Shown here: in pieces, positions 8,094 through 16,648 of the stretch
Numbering within the stretch: position 1 is the stretch's first letter
Layout of the letters: each line of letters opens with the position of its first letter
Source of the DNA: an uncultured Clostridia bacterium
Lineage (GTDB): Bacteria; Bacillota; Clostridia; Lachnospirales; Anaerotignaceae
NCBI GenBank assembly: GCA_910583755.1
Contig: CAJTZO010000015.1
Coordinates: forward strand, 1 to 62,772
Reading direction: 5' to 3'
DNA: 62,772 bases
The notes under the pieces: generated by a model
Told to the model about the DNA's origin: nothing
Database searches by the model: none
What the model saw: the letters and a program-made list of their open reading frames with translations, nothing else
Program-made: the position numbers and the translations under genes

Positions 8094-8645
8094 TTATTTT
8101 ATGATATTTAATATTTCTTTAAAAACTGGTGTTCCTGCAACTCTTACTAATTCAAATAAAATTGCTTCATAGGTACTTATGAGTATCCCTTCCTGCATTG
8201 CTCTTTTTACAGCACCATCTTTATTGATTTGGGTACGGGAGCCAATGCAATCCTCTATTAATATCACTTGATAGCCTGCATTTTGTAAATCAATAGCTGT
8301 TTGTAATACACAAATGTGTGCTTCTGCACCACATAAGATAATATTCTTTTTGTTTAAAGAAGTAATTATATTTTTTATTTCTTCATTTTCATAAGCACTA
8401 AAGGTAATTTTATCATATGCCTTTGTTCTTTCAGGTATTTTTAGTGATTCTTTTAACATGGGTACTGTTTCGCCTAGTCCTTTTCTATAATGTTCTGTTA
8501 CAATACAAGGAATCTCCAAAGCTAACAAACCAGCCGAAAGTTTTTTTGTATTTTCTAACAGTTGTTGGTTATCCAAAATGCTAGGAATCAGTTTTTGTTG
8601 GTCATCAATTATGATACACATTGTATTTTCTCTTGTAATTCGCAT
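8094..8645 (-). CDS. Isochorismatase-family cysteine hydrolase
   Basis: 183-aa alpha/beta hydrolase of the isochorismatase-like superfamily. The catalytic triad is visible: Asp in IIDDQQKL near residue 14, a Lys in the middle region and Cys in CGAEAHICVLQTAIDL near residue 110, with the preceding cis-peptide region. Family members hydrolyse isochorismate, nicotinamide, carbamates or similar amides; the substrate cannot be told from this sequence. AAGGAG lies 7 bases before ATG 8645. The gene stands alone between repeat copy B and a divergent small gene. Confidence 0.85.
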   Translation of the reverse strand: MRITRENTMCIIIDDQQKLIPSILDNQQLLENTKKLSAGLLALEIPCIVTEHYRKGLGETVPMLKESLKIPERTKAYDKITFSAYENEEIKNIITSLNKKNIILCGAEAHICVLQTAIDLQNAGYQVILIEDCIGSRTQINKDGAVKRAMQEGILISTYEAILFELVRVAGTPVFKEILNIIK

Positions 8646-8784
8646 AAAAATTCTCCTTATTTTTTATTTTTATTAGTATAACAGATTTTACCAGCCTTTG
8701 AAAAGAAAAATATTAATATATTTCATATTTTGGGTCATACTACTTGTGTAACAAATTTTATTTTTCTTTAGGAGGATTTATATT

Positions 8785-8946
8785 ATGACAACTGCAAACG
8801 AATGTATTAGATGTACTGTAAAAAACTGTAAATACCACTGTGATTCAAAAGATTACTGTTCTTTAAAAAGTATTCAAATTGGCACACATGAAGCAAATCC
8901 TACCATGGACCAATGTACTGACTGTCAATCTTTTGTATTGAAATAA
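8785..8946 (+). CDS. DUF1540 small cysteine-rich protein
   Basis: A 53-residue protein with seven Cys. The pattern CxxC, then NCxYHC, then CS, and CTDC near the end matches DUF1540, small proteins with a Cys-rich repeat common in Clostridia and probably metal-binding. AGGAGG lies 8 bases before ATG 8785. The coding frame is supported by the Cys spacing and by a strong terminator immediately after the stop. It is monocistronic. Biological role unknown; many spore formers encode several copies. Confidence 0.85.
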   Translation: MTTANECIRCTVKNCKYHCDSKDYCSLKSIQIGTHEANPTMDQCTDCQSFVLK

Positions 8947-8958
8947 TTTCATTACTGA

Positions 8959-9002
8959 AAATCCTTTATTACACTTTATATTGTGTAATAAAGGATTTTT
9001 GT
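8959..9002 (+). terminator. Terminator after the DUF1540 gene
   Basis: AATCCTTTATTACAC pairs with GTGTAATAAAGGATT around TTTATATT, followed by a T-run. Confidence 0.88.
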
Positions 9003-9036
9003 TTTCAGAAAAATAAGGATATTTATACAAACATAC

Positions 9037-9065
9037 TTGTCAAGTATTCAAAAATGTGATAAACT
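9037..9065 (+). promoter_or_regulatory. Promoter of rpsO
   Basis: TTGTCA (9037-9042), 17-bp spacer, TAAACT (9060-9065). The predicted leader is about 95 nt. Confidence 0.6.
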
Positions 9066-9071
9066 AAAGAA

Positions 9072-9160
9072 GTTGTAAAACCAATGCCCAGTATTTGGAA
9101 ACTCCGACCATTTACTTAGCGTTTGGGGTTACGAAATTATTATTTTTTTAAGGAGGGCTT
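9072..9160 (+). promoter_or_regulatory. Possible S15 autoregulatory leader
   Basis: The 95-nt untranslated region contains short G/C-rich segments (CCCAGTATTTGG, CTCCGACC, GCGTTTGGGG) in otherwise AT-rich sequence. S15 controls its own mRNA through leader structures in several bacteria. No clear fold matching a known class was made by eye, so this is tentative. Confidence 0.3.
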
Positions 9161-9165
9161 TTTAC

Positions 9166-9429
9166 ATGCCAGCAATTAATAAACAAGAAATTATTGCAAA
9201 ATACGGAAGAACACCATCTGACACTGGTTCACCAGAAGTACAGATTGCGTTGTTAACTGCAAGAATTACATTATTGACCGAACATTTAAAAATGCACAAA
9301 AAAGACCATCATTCCAGACGTGGGCTTTTAAAAATGGTTGGTCAAAGACGTGGTCTTTTAAATTACTTAAAAAACAATGATATTGAAAAATATCGTGAAT
9401 TGATTAGTGATTTAGGATTAAGAAAGTAA
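9166..9429 (+). CDS. rpsO: 30S ribosomal protein S15
   Basis: 87 aa, the usual length. Conserved blocks seen: DTGSPEVQIALLT, HLKMHKKDHHSRRGLL and VGQRRGLLNYL, which contact the central domain of 16S rRNA and help platform assembly. AGGAGGGC lies before ATG 9166. It is followed by pnp, the ancestral rpsO-pnp arrangement, with two hairpins between them. Confidence 0.98.
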   Translation: MPAINKQEIIAKYGRTPSDTGSPEVQIALLTARITLLTEHLKMHKKDHHSRRGLLKMVGQRRGLLNYLKNNDIEKYRELISDLGLRK

Positions 9430-9438
9430 AAAAACAAA

Positions 9439-9472
9439 GGGATAGAGAGGAGCATTCCTCTCTATTCTATTA
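9439..9472 (+). terminator. Hairpin after rpsO (terminator or attenuator)
   Basis: GATAGAGAGGA pairs with TCCTCTCTATTC around GCAT, then a weak T-poor tail. It may give partial termination between rpsO and pnp. Confidence 0.5.
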
Positions 9473-9485
9473 TGAAAAGCAGAAG

Positions 9486-9551
9486 TTGCACTATAGATTT
9501 CCAGCTTTGTAAACATACCCATGTTTATAAAGCTGAAGATCTATGGTGCAA
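9486..9551 (+). promoter_or_regulatory. Long stem-loop in the pnp leader (candidate RNase III site)
   Basis: Sixty-six bases fold into one long hairpin with a few mismatches: TTGCAC pairs with GTGCAA at the base, ATAGAT with ATCTAT, CAGCTTT with AAAGCTG, and AAACAT with ATGTTT at the tip around ACCC. It sits 23 bp before the pnp start. In E. coli a hairpin in the same place is cut by RNase III and lets PNPase repress its own translation. Confidence 0.75.
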
Positions 9552-9574
9552 GATTGAGGTAAAGGAGATTATAT

Positions 9575-11686
9575 ATGTATAGAAGTTATTCTATGGATTT
9601 GGCAGGTAGAACATTAACTGCTGAAATCGGCAGAGTTGCAGAATTAGCAAATGGTGCTGTATTACTTCGCTATGGTGAAACAGTGGTATTAGTAACAGCA
9701 ACCGCATCTGAAAAACCAAGAGAAGGAATTGACTTTTTCCCTTTAAGTATTGATTATGAAGAAAGATTATATTCTGTTGGAAAAATTCCAGGAGGCTTTA
9801 TTAAAAGAGAAGGCAGACCTTCCGAAAAAGCAATTTTAACTTCCAGATGCATTGATAGACCAATGCGTCCTCTCTTTCCAAAAGACTACAGAAATGATGT
9901 CAGCATCGTTGCAACCGTTATGGCAGTGGACCAAGATTGTTCTCCAGAGGTAACCGCAATGATTGGCGCAGCCTTGGCACTGAATATTTCAGATATTCCA
10001 TTTACGGACCCTGTTGGTTCTGTGAATATTGGTTATTGCAATGGAGAACTTGTTGTAAATCCAACTGCAGAACAAAAAGAAACAACTTTATTATCCTTAA
10101 CTGTATCTTCAAAAAAAGATAAAGTTATGATGATTGAAGCAGGTGCTTATGAAATTCCTGATGATTTAATGATGAAAGCTATCCGTTTAGCCCATGAGGA
10201 AAATGGAAAAATTGTAAAATGGATTGAGGAAATTGTTGAAAAAGAAGGAAAAGAAAAAGCACCTTATGAAGAACATGTAATTTCTGAAAGTGTTTATAAC
10301 ATGATTCGAGATTACATTACTGATGCTCGTATGGAAGAAGCTGTATATGCTGAAAAGAAACAAGACAGAGATGCAAAAATAAAAGCAATTACTGAAGAAG
10401 TAAATGAAAATTTAACAGAAAAATTGATAGAAGAAATTGGCGAAGAAACAGATATTGTCACACTAATTGATGAAACCATCTATAAATTTGAAAAAAACAC
10501 TGTAAGGAGAATGATATTAAGAGAGCATAAACGCCCTGATGGTCGTGGAATTGAAGAAATCAGACCCCTTTCCGCAGAAGTAGATGTCTTACCAAGAGTA
10601 CACGGTTCTGCTTTGTTTTCCAGAGGACAAACACAAGCGTTGACAGTGACAACATTAGGTGCTATTGCCGAAATGCAAAAATTAGACGGCTTAGATGAAA
10701 CAGAAACCTACAAGAGATATATTCATCATTATAATTTCCCCGGTTTTTCCGTGGGAGAAGCAAAATCTTCCAGAGGACCTGGGCGCCGTGAAATTGGACA
10801 TGGTGCTTTAGCAGAAAGAGCCTTACTCCCCGTTATTCCTAGTGAAGAAGAATTTCCATATGCCATTCGTTTAGTTTCTGACATTTTAAGTTCCAACGGT
10901 TCTACTTCTCAAGCAAGTATCTGTGGTTCTACCTTATCCTTGATGGCAGCCGGCGTTCCGATAAAACGCCCTGTAGCGGGTATTTCTGTTGGTCTTGTGA
11001 CAGGAGAAACGGATGACGATTTTATTGAAATTACAGATATTCAAGGGTTAGAGGACTTTTTTGGAGATATGGACTTTAAAGTTGCAGGTACTCACAAAGG
11101 TATTACTGCCATTCAAATGGATATGAAAATAAAAGGTTTAACCTTTGAAATGATTGAGCAAGCTTTTGCACAAACAGGCAGAGCAAGAGCCTATATTTTG
11201 GATGAAGTTATGGCAAAAGCAATTTCAGAACCTAGAAAAGAGCTTTCTCCTTATGCACCTAAAATTGCAACTATGATGATTGATGTGGAAAAAATTTCAG
11301 AAGTAATTGGCGCAAGAGGAAAAGTGATTAAAAAAATCATTGAAGAAACAAACTGCGAAATTGATACAGAAGATGATGGCAGGGTATTTATTAAGGGAAA
11401 AGACACAGAAGATATTCAGAGAGCCATTGAAATGATTTCCAGTATTGTAATGGAACCAGAAGCAGGCAAAACTTATAGAGGAACGGTTACAAGGTTGATG
11501 GCTTTTGGTGCTTTTGTGGAAATTGCACCAGGAAAAGAAGGTCTTGTTCATATTTCAAAATTATCTCCACAAAGAGTGGCAAAAGTAGAAGATGTTGTTG
11601 CAATAGGAGATAATGTAAGAGTAAAATTACTTGAAATTGATGCACAAGGAAGATTAAATCTTTCCATTAAGGATGCAGATAAATAA
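9575..11686 (+). CDS. pnp: Polynucleotide phosphorylase
   Basis: 3'-5' phosphorolytic exoribonuclease, 703 aa, trimeric, in RNA turnover. Two RNase PH domains are seen: the first about residues 10-140, the second about 310-520 with the active region GRREIGHGALAERAL and the acidic DIQGLEDFFGDMDFKVAGT. These are followed by a KH domain (EVIGARGKVIKKIIEET, about 560-600) and an S1 domain (GTVTRLMAFGAFVEIAPGKEGLVHIS, about 625-695). Start ATG 9575 follows AAGGAG. Its leader contains a long hairpin suggestive of autoregulation. An M16 peptidase gene follows, as in many Firmicutes. Confidence 0.97.
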   Translation: MYRSYSMDLAGRTLTAEIGRVAELANGAVLLRYGETVVLVTATASEKPREGIDFFPLSIDYEERLYSVGKIPGGFIKREGRPSEKAILTSRCIDRPMRPLFPKDYRNDVSIVATVMAVDQDCSPEVTAMIGAALALNISDIPFTDPVGSVNIGYCNGELVVNPTAEQKETTLLSLTVSSKKDKVMMIEAGAYEIPDDLMMKAIRLAHEENGKIVKWIEEIVEKEGKEKAPYEEHVISESVYNMIRDYITDARMEEAVYAEKKQDRDAKIKAITEEVNENLTEKLIEEIGEETDIVTLIDETIYKFEKNTVRRMILREHKRPDGRGIEEIRPLSAEVDVLPRVHGSALFSRGQTQALTVTTLGAIAEMQKLDGLDETETYKRYIHHYNFPGFSVGEAKSSRGPGRREIGHGALAERALLPVIPSEEEFPYAIRLVSDILSSNGSTSQASICGSTLSLMAAGVPIKRPVAGISVGLVTGETDDDFIEITDIQGLEDFFGDMDFKVAGTHKGITAIQMDMKIKGLTFEMIEQAFAQTGRARAYILDEVMAKAISEPRKELSPYAPKIATMMIDVEKISEVIGARGKVIKKIIEETNCEIDTEDDGRVFIKGKDTEDIQRAIEMISSIVMEPEAGKTYRGTVTRLMAFGAFVEIAPGKEGLVHISKLSPQRVAKVEDVVAIGDNVRVKLLEIDAQGRLNLSIKDADK

Positions 11687-11811
11687 AAAACAACAATGGG
11701 TTGTATACAAAAATGACAAAATACTTGTCTATTGTTGCAGCCCTATTCTTATGCATAAATATTAAAAAATTGTTTATGCTAATGCTAATTTGTTATGATA
11801 GGAGAAATCAT

Positions 11812-13074
11812 ATGGTAAATATTAAAAAATTAGATAATGGAGTGCAAGTGGTTCTGGAAAAAATTGACTATGTTAGAAGCATTTCTTTTGGAATATGGGT
11901 TAGAAATGGTTCCCGCAATGAGACATCGGAACTAAATGGAATATCTCATTTTATAGAACACATGCTTTTTAAGGGAACAGAAAACAGAACAGCAAAACAA
12001 ATTGCAGAAGAAATGGACGCAGTTGGCGGGCAAATTAATGCTTATACTACAAAAGAATATACCTGTTATCACACAAGAGTTTTAGACAAACATTTTGATA
12101 GAGCATTAGATGTTATGAGTGATATGTTTTTACATTCTCATTTTCAGCAAAGTGATATTGAAAAAGAAAGAAATGTGATTATCGAAGAAATTAATATGTA
12201 TGAAGATGCACCAGAAGAATTGGTACATGATAGTTTACAAGAAGCAATTTGGAAAGAAGGAAGTTTAGGGCAGCCAATTCTTGGAACAGTAGAAAGCATT
12301 TCCAAATTTAATACAGAAAAAATCAAAAATTTTTTTGAAAAACAATATCACACAGAAAATACAGTGATTTCTGTTGCAGGACATTTTGACATAGAAGAAA
12401 TGTTTTATAAATTAAATCAAACGTTGGGACAATGGAAAAGAAAATCTTCTTTTTCATCCTATGATACCAAAACTATTTATACCCCAAGTATTATAAAAAA
12501 AGAAAAAGAAATAGAGCAAGTTCATTTATGTATGGCTTTTCCAGCCATAGAAAGAGACCACCCTCAAAAATATGCTTTAGCCGTATTTAACACCATATTT
12601 GGAGGTGGCATGAGTTCCCGCCTATTCCAAAAAGTGCGAGAAGAAAATGGATTGACTTATACCATATATAGTTATACCTCTGCTTATGTTGACAGTGGTT
12701 TATTTGGTATTTATGCTGGCATGAATCCAAACCAAACAGAAAAAGTGATAGAGTTAGTGTTTGAAGAAATTAGAAACTTAAAAACAAATCCATTTTCACA
12801 AAAATTGATTGATGTAACCAAAGAACAAATGATTAGTAATTTTATTATTGGTAGAGAAAGCACAGCTAATTTGATGACATCTTCCGGTGCTTCTGTACTT
12901 TTAAGAGGTTTTGTACAGGACACAGAAGAAATATTAAAACAAATTGAAAAAATAACGATACAAGATATTCAACAAGTAATAGAAAAAATATTTATCCAGC
13001 AAAATATGAGTGTTTCTGTAGTAGGAAATATAAAAAATATCCATTTAGAAAAAGCGCTGGAAAATACTTTCTAA
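11812..13074 (+). CDS. M16-family zinc peptidase (MlpA/YmxG-like processing protease)
   Basis: 420-aa metallopeptidase. The inverted zinc motif HFIEHMLF (HxxEH) is near residue 50, and the distal zinc Glu lies in the ERNVIIEEINMYEDAPEE segment. The second half is the inactive M16_C-like domain with FGGGMSSRLFQKVREENGLTY. I place the start at ATG 11812, which has AGGAGA 6 bases upstream; the frame stays open to 11701 but the added 37 residues match no family N-terminus. pnp followed by an M16 peptidase is the conserved Firmicutes order. Confidence 0.92.
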   Translation: MVNIKKLDNGVQVVLEKIDYVRSISFGIWVRNGSRNETSELNGISHFIEHMLFKGTENRTAKQIAEEMDAVGGQINAYTTKEYTCYHTRVLDKHFDRALDVMSDMFLHSHFQQSDIEKERNVIIEEINMYEDAPEELVHDSLQEAIWKEGSLGQPILGTVESISKFNTEKIKNFFEKQYHTENTVISVAGHFDIEEMFYKLNQTLGQWKRKSSFSSYDTKTIYTPSIIKKEKEIEQVHLCMAFPAIERDHPQKYALAVFNTIFGGGMSSRLFQKVREENGLTYTIYSYTSAYVDSGLFGIYAGMNPNQTEKVIELVFEEIRNLKTNPFSQKLIDVTKEQMISNFIIGRESTANLMTSSGASVLLRGFVQDTEEILKQIEKITIQDIQQVIEKIFIQQNMSVSVVGNIKNIHLEKALENTF

Positions 13075-13136
13075 ATAAAATTTTGTTGTTTTGGAAAGGA
13101 TAATAGAGAAATTATTTTTTTCTAAGGAGGGTATCT

Positions 13137-13337
13137 ATGAAAAATATCAACTGGATTGTTTTAACATTAATTATCATAGGTGCATTAAATTGGGGACTCA
13201 TAGGATTTTTTGGATTTGACTTAGTCACCTCAATTTTTGGTGGTGGATTTTTCTGGATTGCCAGAATTATATTTGCAGTAGTAGGTCTGGCAGGAATCTA
13301 TGCTTTAACCTTTTATAAAGGTGTATCATCATCATAA
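13137..13337 (+). CDS. DUF378 membrane protein
   Basis: 66 aa with two hydrophobic helices (residues about 5-25 and 35-60). The NWIVLTLIIIGALNWGLIGFF start and the GFDLV segment are diagnostic of DUF378, a small membrane protein family of unknown function widespread in Firmicutes. AAGGAGG lies 8 bases before the ATG. A weak T-rich hairpin (CTTTCTT/AGAAAG near 13345-13368) follows. Confidence 0.88.
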   Translation: MKNINWIVLTLIIIGALNWGLIGFFGFDLVTSIFGGGFFWIARIIFAVVGLAGIYALTFYKGVSSS

Positions 13338-13365
13338 CTTTTTCTTTCTTATTTTTTAGAAAGAA

Positions 13366-13430
13366 AGCAGAATTGAGTCCAAAGGTTCAAGGTTTTTTGA
13401 CAGACAAAGGGGCAAGACTGCCCCGTAAGG
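13366..13430 (+). repeat. Remnant of the dispersed hairpin element (copy G)
   Basis: TTCAAGGTTTTTTGACAGAC matches the right end of the element (TCAAGGTTTTTTGACAAGCT), followed by GGGGCA-AGAC-TGCCCC. Only the end is recognisable, so this is a decayed or partial copy in front of dapF. Confidence 0.45.
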
Positions 13431-13458
13431 ATAGAAATTTACATAAGGAGTGGGAAAA

Positions 13459-14298
13459 TTGAACTTTACAAAAATGGAAGGTTGCGGCAATGATTATATT
13501 TATATCAACTGTTTTGAGGAAAAAATAAACAATCCAGAACAGTTAGCCATTGTCATGAGTGATAGGCATTTTGGAGTAGGAGCAGACGGAATTGTGTTGA
13601 TTATGCCTAGTGAAACAGCAGATTTTAGAATGAGAATGTTTAATGCAGATGGTTCTGAGGGAGAAATGTGTGGTAATGCTAGCAGATGTGTTGGAAAATT
13701 TGTATATGATAGAGGATTAACAGATAAAACATCCATCTCTCTTAGCACTTTAGCAGGAATAAAATATTTAGAATTACATATCAAAGAGGGTATAGTGGAT
13801 AGTGTTACGGTAGATATGGGAGAGCCAATTTTTGAGGGGAAAAAGATTCCAACTACCAGTAATGCAGATTTTGTACAAAAAGAGTTGTCCATAGAAGATA
13901 AAAATTTTTTGTTGACCTGTGTTTCTATGGGAAACCCTCATGCTATTACTTATGTAGAAAATACAGAACAATATGAAATAGAAAAGTATGGGAAATTATT
14001 AGAAAATCATTCTTTTTTTCCTAATAAAACCAATGTAGAATTTGTACAAGTGATAGATAATTGTCATTTAAAAATGAGAGTATGGGAAAGAGGTTCCGGT
14101 GAAACAATGGCTTGTGGCACTGGTGCTTGTGCAACATTAGTAGCAACTGCAAAAAACGGAATGTGTCAAAGAGAAGCAGATGTGATGCTTTTAGGGGGAA
14201 CACTTCATATTAAATGGGACGAAAAAGATAATCATGTTTATATGACAGGACCATCCCGTTTTTGTTTTGATGGACAATGGTTAAAAGAAAAACCTTAA
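13459..14298 (+). CDS. dapF: Diaminopimelate epimerase
   Basis: Cofactor-independent epimerase that turns LL- into meso-diaminopimelate for lysine and peptidoglycan. Both catalytic Cys are present: NADGSEGEMCGNASRC (about residue 72) and GSGETMACGTGACA (about residue 215). About 279 aa, normal length. I place the start at TTG 13459: AAGGAG at 13445-13450 is 8 bases upstream, whereas the GTG at 13450 overlaps that ribosome site. The start is therefore a rare TTG. Confidence 0.95.
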   Translation: MNFTKMEGCGNDYIYINCFEEKINNPEQLAIVMSDRHFGVGADGIVLIMPSETADFRMRMFNADGSEGEMCGNASRCVGKFVYDRGLTDKTSISLSTLAGIKYLELHIKEGIVDSVTVDMGEPIFEGKKIPTTSNADFVQKELSIEDKNFLLTCVSMGNPHAITYVENTEQYEIEKYGKLLENHSFFPNKTNVEFVQVIDNCHLKMRVWERGSGETMACGTGACATLVATAKNGMCQREADVMLLGGTLHIKWDEKDNHVYMTGPSRFCFDGQWLKEKP

Positions 14299-14368
14299 AA
14301 GAAAAGAAAAAACTTTAAATAAAAACGATATTTCTTTCAAAAGATTTATTAATTACAGGAGGGATGAT

Positions 14369-15631
14369 ATGGCACAACTGCATTCGTCAGAAACAACAGC
14401 AGAAAGAGTTATTTTAATTGCTGTAGAATTAAATGATAAACAAACAGATGCTTGTTTAGATGAATTAGAAGAACTGGTCAAAACGGCTGGCGGCGTTTGT
14501 GTAGCAAGAGCTGTACAAAAAAGAGAAAGAATCCATGCAGGGCATTATATTGGAAAAGGAAAAATAGAAGAAATAAAAATGATGTTGCAAACTTATGATG
14601 CTTCTGGTATTGTTTGTGATGATGAACTTTCCCCTGCCCAAATGAAAAATTTAGAACAAATGCTACAAACAAAAATTATGGATAGGACTATGGTTATTTT
14701 AGATATTTTTGCTTCTCGTGCAATGTCCAAGGAAGGGAAAATACAGGTAGAATTAGCACAATTAAAATATCGGTTATCCAGATTGGTAGGAATTGGTGCT
14801 TCTATGTCAAGACTTGGCGGCGGAATTGGTACCAGAGGTCCCGGTGAAACCAAATTAGAAACAAATCGCCGTCATATCAAAGAGCGTATTAGTGAATTAA
14901 ATCACGAACTAAAACAAATTGAAACGCATAGACAACTTTTAAGAAATCAGAGAAATAAAAAAGGGACTCCTCTCTTATCTTTAGTAGGATATACCAATGC
15001 TGGAAAATCTACCTTAATTAATACTTTAACCAATGCTGGTGTATTGGCAGAAGATAAACTATTTGCCACATTAGATACCACTACTAGAAAAGTAAAATTA
15101 CCCAATGGCACAGAAATATTACTAACAGATACAGTAGGATTTATACAAAAATTACCACACCATTTAATACAAGCTTTTCGTGCAACCTTAGAAGAACTGA
15201 AGTTTGCAGATATTTTAGTACATGTGGTAGATGCTTCTAATGAAAATAGACAAGAACAAATGGAAGTAGTATACCAAACACTTCAGGGACTTCAGTGTGA
15301 AACAACCCCTGTCATTACAGTATATAACAAAATAGACAAAGAAATAGAAACACCCCTACCCATTGATGCTATGGCAAGAGACAAAGTTGCTATTTCTGCA
15401 AAAACAAAGGAAGGAATTTCTACTTTTCTGGAAAAAATTGAAACCTTATTAAAAAATTTTCGTACTCCTATGACAGTTTTTTTGCCTTACACAGAAGGCA
15501 GCCTTTTAAATATGATTCATGGAAAATGTGAGATTATTGCAGAAGAACATCAAGCAGAAGGGATTCTATTACAGATATATGCAGAGCAAGAAATGGTTAA
15601 CCGACTGCAAAAATATCACACAACAGAATAA
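14369..15631 (+). CDS. hflX: Ribosome-associated GTPase HflX
   Basis: 420-aa Obg-HflX family GTPase that binds the 50S subunit and splits stalled ribosomes. The N-terminal HflX domain (GKGKIEEI near residue 50) is followed by a glycine-rich linker SRLGGGIGTRGPGETKLE, a coiled region, then the G domain: GYTNAGKST (G1), DTVGFIQKLPH (G3), NKID (G4) and an SAK-type G5. AGGAGGG precedes the ATG. Next gene is a DUF6514 protein about 190 bp on. Confidence 0.95.
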   Translation: MAQLHSSETTAERVILIAVELNDKQTDACLDELEELVKTAGGVCVARAVQKRERIHAGHYIGKGKIEEIKMMLQTYDASGIVCDDELSPAQMKNLEQMLQTKIMDRTMVILDIFASRAMSKEGKIQVELAQLKYRLSRLVGIGASMSRLGGGIGTRGPGETKLETNRRHIKERISELNHELKQIETHRQLLRNQRNKKGTPLLSLVGYTNAGKSTLINTLTNAGVLAEDKLFATLDTTTRKVKLPNGTEILLTDTVGFIQKLPHHLIQAFRATLEELKFADILVHVVDASNENRQEQMEVVYQTLQGLQCETTPVITVYNKIDKEIETPLPIDAMARDKVAISAKTKEGISTFLEKIETLLKNFRTPMTVFLPYTEGSLLNMIHGKCEIIAEEHQAEGILLQIYAEQEMVNRLQKYHTTE

Positions 15632-15667
15632 TGTCTAAAAAGTTTTTTACAAATTATAAGGTAATCT

Positions 15668-15713
15668 GACATAATATTACAAAATCTTGCCTGAAATCTT
15701 GCAATATTATGTC
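15668..15713. promoter_or_regulatory. Inverted repeat before the DUF6514 gene
   Basis: GACATAATATTACAA (15668-15682) and TTGCAATATTATGTC (15699-15713) are complementary at 14 of 15 positions, separated by 16 bases. No T-run follows. It may be a hairpin or an operator-like site; a -10-like TATAAT lies at 15788. Confidence 0.45.
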
Positions 15714-15824
15714 GGATATGATATAATTTGTTGTAAATTGTACGATATTGTAGTAATTTTTTACTAGTATTTTATGCAAAAGGTCTATATAATATAGTTC
15801 AGAGAAAGCACAGAGGAGGTAAAT

Positions 15825-16100
15825 ATGGAACGTATATTGACTTTTTGCAAAAAAATAGTGGATGAAACAGGTCAAGAGCATCTTTTATATTATTGGTTAT
15901 TGAAAAAAGAAGGGAAAGAAGATGCTATTTATGGAATAGAAATTGCAAAATACAAACAAGAAAAATTAATTGAAAAAGAACAAATTGCAAGTTTATCTAC
16001 ATCTGAAAGCCGTGTTATAGAATTCATTCAAAAAATGGCACGCGGAAATGTAACACCTATGACTTTGCTTCCCCTCGCAGATGATTTTCTATCTGCATAA
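15825..16100 (+). CDS. DUF6514 family protein
   Basis: 91 aa, soluble, with the short beta-rich motif YGIEIAKYKQEK and a helical C-terminus (SESRVIEFIQKMARGNVTPMTLLPLADDFL). This matches the small DUF6514 family of Clostridia as I know it, of unknown function. AGGAGG lies 6 bases before the ATG. A strong terminator follows. The gene has its own upstream region of about 190 bp and is probably transcribed separately from hflX. Confidence 0.7.
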   Translation: MERILTFCKKIVDETGQEHLLYYWLLKKEGKEDAIYGIEIAKYKQEKLIEKEQIASLSTSESRVIEFIQKMARGNVTPMTLLPLADDFLSA

Positions 16101-16120
16101 AACACATACATACACACAGC

Positions 16121-16151
16121 AGAAAACCGCCTTGTATTAGGCGGTTTTTTG
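16121..16151 (+). terminator. Terminator after the DUF6514 gene
   Basis: AAAACCGCCT pairs with AGGCGGTTTT around TGTATT, followed by T residues. Confidence 0.9.
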
Positions 16152-16313
16152 TGATATATTTAGAAAATGTGAAAGGCTATCTAAAAAAACAAGCACTTTT
16201 GTTCAAACTTTTATGGAAAAATGATGTTGTATTTTTATGCCATTATCTGTAAAATAGATAAAATAATTTATTTTAGTTTGTTAAAAAATTTTGAAACTTT
16301 ATCTCAAAGTAAT

Positions 16314-16524
16314 TTGGTAATAAAGTCTTTTTTGTGGACTCCGTCCACACCTGCAAACTTTTTTTAAAAAAAAGTTTGACAAAAAACCTTGTGGAAAAAC
16401 TACCGTTTTTCCTTATAAAATTAATACTTTTAAGGAAAACAAAATTTCCATTTAAAGTTCTTTACTTCTTTCAAAAAAGAAGTAAGCATTTGAGAGCAAC
16501 GCTCTCAAGGTTTTTTGACAAGCT
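16314..16524 (+). repeat. Dispersed hairpin element, copy C (full length)
   Basis: Contains, in order, AATAAAGTCTTTTTTGTGGA, GTGGACTCCGTCCAC, a poly-T/poly-A hairpin closed by CAAACTT/AAGTTTG, GGAAAAAC-TACC-GTTTTTCC, a degraded second loop hairpin, ACTTCTTT/AAAGAAGT, TTGAGAGC-AAC-GCTCTCAA with a T6 tail, and TTGACAAGCT. The last stem shows compensatory changes relative to copy D (GAGGGC/GCCCTC). It fills most of the gap before glnN. Confidence 0.8.
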
Positions 16525-16552
16525 ATTTTGAGAATTTATTTCAAACATCACT

Positions 16553-16634
16553 TCCTTTTTTAAAAAAGAGGAAGTAAACAAACTTTAAATGACGCAAAGC
16601 GTAGATTGGGCAACGCCCAAGGTTTTAAAAAAAG
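16553..16634 (+). repeat. Partial second element copy (copy H) in the glnN leader
   Basis: ACTTCCTTTTTT/AAAAAAGAGGAAGT is a hairpin like the fifth stem of the family, and TTGGGCAACGCCCAAGGTTTT matches the end-hairpin type also seen at the left of copy F. It ends about 15 bases before the glnN start and contributes a spurious in-frame 20-codon extension. Confidence 0.5.
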
Positions 16635-16648
16635 AAAGGGTGAAGCAT

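Noticed and set aside
16334..16531. 65-aa frame inside element copy C
   Set aside because: Its codons fall on the hairpins of a dispersed repeat and the frame is broken in other copies.
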